From Piscirickettsiaceae bacterium (GTDB lineage Bacteria > Pseudomonadota > Gammaproteobacteria > Nitrosococcales > Methylophagaceae), in the NCBI GenBank assembly GCA_018646825.1, contig JABGUA010000235.1, positions 1 through 5,489 of the forward strand: 5,489 nt of DNA. Reading direction: 5' to 3'. Made by a program: the position numbers and the translations under genes. Below the pieces are notes generated by a model. The model saw only the letters and a program-made list of their open reading frames with translations, had not been told where the DNA came from and ran no database searches. Shown piece after piece: positions 4,269 to 5,489 of the stretch (position 1 is the stretch's first letter; each line of letters starts with the position of its first letter).

Positions 4269-5489
4269 ATGAATATTATCTGGTTTCGCCAAGATTTACG
4301 TGTCAGAGATAATCCAGCCTTAGTGGAAGCTGTTCTTGCTGGCGATATCTTACCTATTTATATCTTAGATGATATCAATGCCAAAGAAGTTAAAATGGGT
4401 GCGGCAAGCCGAGTTTGGCTACATCATGCGTTAGTTAGTTTGGATCATGCTTTAAATGGTAATTTGAGTTTATACAAAGGTGATGCTAAAGCGGTTATCA
4501 ATCAATTATGTCAAGACAACAATATCGATGCGGTTTATTGGAATCGTTGTTATGAACCTTGGCGTATATACCGAGATAAAGAAATCAAAAAAACATTGAA
4601 GGAAAGTGGTGTTGTCGTAAAAAGTTTCAATGCCAGCTTGCTCTGGGAGCCTTGGCAAGTATTAAAAAAAGATGACACACCTTATAAAGTGTTCACACCA
4701 TTTTATCGTCGAAAATGCTTGAGTTCGGCACCACCAAGAACGCCTTTGGCTGAACCAGAACGCATTACTTTTTCAGACAATAAGACTTTATCATGCACGC
4801 TTGAACAATTGGCTCTGTTACCAAAAATACAATGGCACAAAGGAATAGAGCAATTGTGGGAGAGTACAGAGAAGGGGGCTGAAGATGCCTTAGTCACTTT
4901 TCTCGAGCAAGGGGTTACGGACTATAAAGAAGGCCGAAACTTTCCAGCCAAAGCCAATACTTCACGCTTATCCCCTTATCTACACTTTGGCCAAATATCC
5001 CCCAACCAAATTTGGCACCAAAGTTTAAATCGAGAACAGAACGTACAACTGGATACTTTCCAAAGCGAGTTGGGTTGGAGGGAGTTTTCCTATAGCCTGC
5101 TCTATCATTTTCCACAGTTACCAAGAGGCAACTTACAAAGTAAATTTGATCACTTTCCCTGGCAATGGGGTGGCGAAAAACTGCTCGCGTGGCAACAGGG
5201 GAAAACAGGATATCCGATTGTGGATGCAGGCATGCGGGAGTTGTGGCAAACCGGTTTTATGCATAATCGCGTTAGAATGATCGTTGGCTCATTTTTAGTC
5301 AAAAACCTCTTATTGCATTGGCAGCAAGGTGAAGCTTGGTTTTGGGATTGTCTTGTCGACGCTGACCTAGCCAGTAACAGTGCCAGCTGGCAATGGATTG
5401 CGGGTTGTGGTGCAGATGCGGCGCCTTATTTCCGCGTATTCAACCCAGTTACACAAGGTGAAAAGTTTGATAAAACAGGTGAATATACA
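4269..5489 (+). CDS. phr: Deoxyribodipyrimidine photolyase, class I (3' partial)
   Basis: 407 codons are visible, with no stop, before the window ends; E. coli PhrB is 472 residues, so about 65 are missing. The enzyme uses FAD and blue or near-UV light to split cyclobutane pyrimidine dimers in DNA. The N-terminus, MNIIWFRQDLRVRDNPAL, is the classic antenna-domain opening (about 1-130). A helical FAD domain follows, with TSRLSPYL (231-238), WREF (270-273), TGYPIVDAGMREL (313-325) and MHNRVRM (331-337). WQWIAGCGADAAPYFRVFNP spans 374-393. By alignment with E. coli, the electron-transfer tryptophans W306, W359 and W382 are W298, W351 and W374, and the FAD-facing N378 is N370. This argues for an active photolyase rather than a degenerate copy. 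The antenna cofactor cannot be told from sequence. An in-frame TAA at 4257-4259 forces the ATG at 4269, yet no good Shine-Dalgarno precedes it (only AAGTAAG). Confidence 0.95.
   Translation, partial: MNIIWFRQDLRVRDNPALVEAVLAGDILPIYILDDINAKEVKMGAASRVWLHHALVSLDHALNGNLSLYKGDAKAVINQLCQDNNIDAVYWNRCYEPWRIYRDKEIKKTLKESGVVVKSFNASLLWEPWQVLKKDDTPYKVFTPFYRRKCLSSAPPRTPLAEPERITFSDNKTLSCTLEQLALLPKIQWHKGIEQLWESTEKGAEDALVTFLEQGVTDYKEGRNFPAKANTSRLSPYLHFGQISPNQIWHQSLNREQNVQLDTFQSELGWREFSYSLLYHFPQLPRGNLQSKFDHFPWQWGGEKLLAWQQGKTGYPIVDAGMRELWQTGFMHNRVRMIVGSFLVKNLLLHWQQGEAWFWDCLVDADLASNSASWQWIAGCGADAAPYFRVFNPVTQGEKFDKTGEYT

Noticed and set aside
4703..5124. Minus-strand open frames opposite the photolyase
   Set aside because: The plus-strand photolyase frame is continuous here with conserved motifs; these are shadows.
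5400..5489. Truncated or broken photolyase gene
   Set aside because: The frame is open and conserved to the last base; the missing end is due to the window edge, not a mutation.

Overview
The window looks like core chromosome from a moderately AT-rich gammaproteobacterium. The evidence is the end of truB followed by rpsO and pnp (a classic proteobacterial order), proteins close to their E. coli counterparts in motif and length, a DUF2909-type twin-transmembrane protein, and an AqpZ aquaporin. I cannot name the genus from sequence alone. Codon use and composition look even throughout. I see no insertion sequence, phage gene, CRISPR array, tRNA or rRNA.

Layout: positions 1-196 are the last 64 codons of truB (tRNA pseudouridine-55 synthase). 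A 134-base gap follows with a good sigma70-type promoter (205-233) and a structured leader (hairpins at 251-285 and 297-311) before rpsO (331-600, ribosomal protein S15). A strong intrinsic terminator (681-713) separates rpsO from pnp (780-2873, polynucleotide phosphorylase, GTG start). A small stem-loop lies in the pnp leader (727-751). pnp ends in its own strong terminator (2897-2920).

An AT-rich intergenic region follows, with a candidate promoter (2979-3008) and a perfect inverted repeat (3032-3051). It leads to a small membrane protein gene read from TTG (3087-3371, DUF2909-like). The stop codon of that gene lies in the loop of a hairpin that may terminate transcription from both sides, because aqpZ (3450-4142, minus strand) converges on it. 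aqpZ is divergent from a class I DNA photolyase gene (phr, from 4269) that runs off the right edge with 407 codons visible. The 126-base gap between them carries a perfect -10 box for aqpZ and several short repeats.

How the genes relate: truB, rpsO and pnp belong to the translation and RNA-turnover cluster. S15 and PNPase are both known in E. coli to control their own mRNAs through leader structures, and both leaders here show foldable elements. The right half is unrelated: a small inner-membrane protein of unknown role, a water channel, and a light-dependent repair enzyme for UV-damaged DNA. I found no convincing new multi-gene system. The points most worth a second look are the rpsO leader, the inverted repeat at 3032-3051, the stop-codon hairpin at 3359-3380, and the aqpZ-phr divergent control region.
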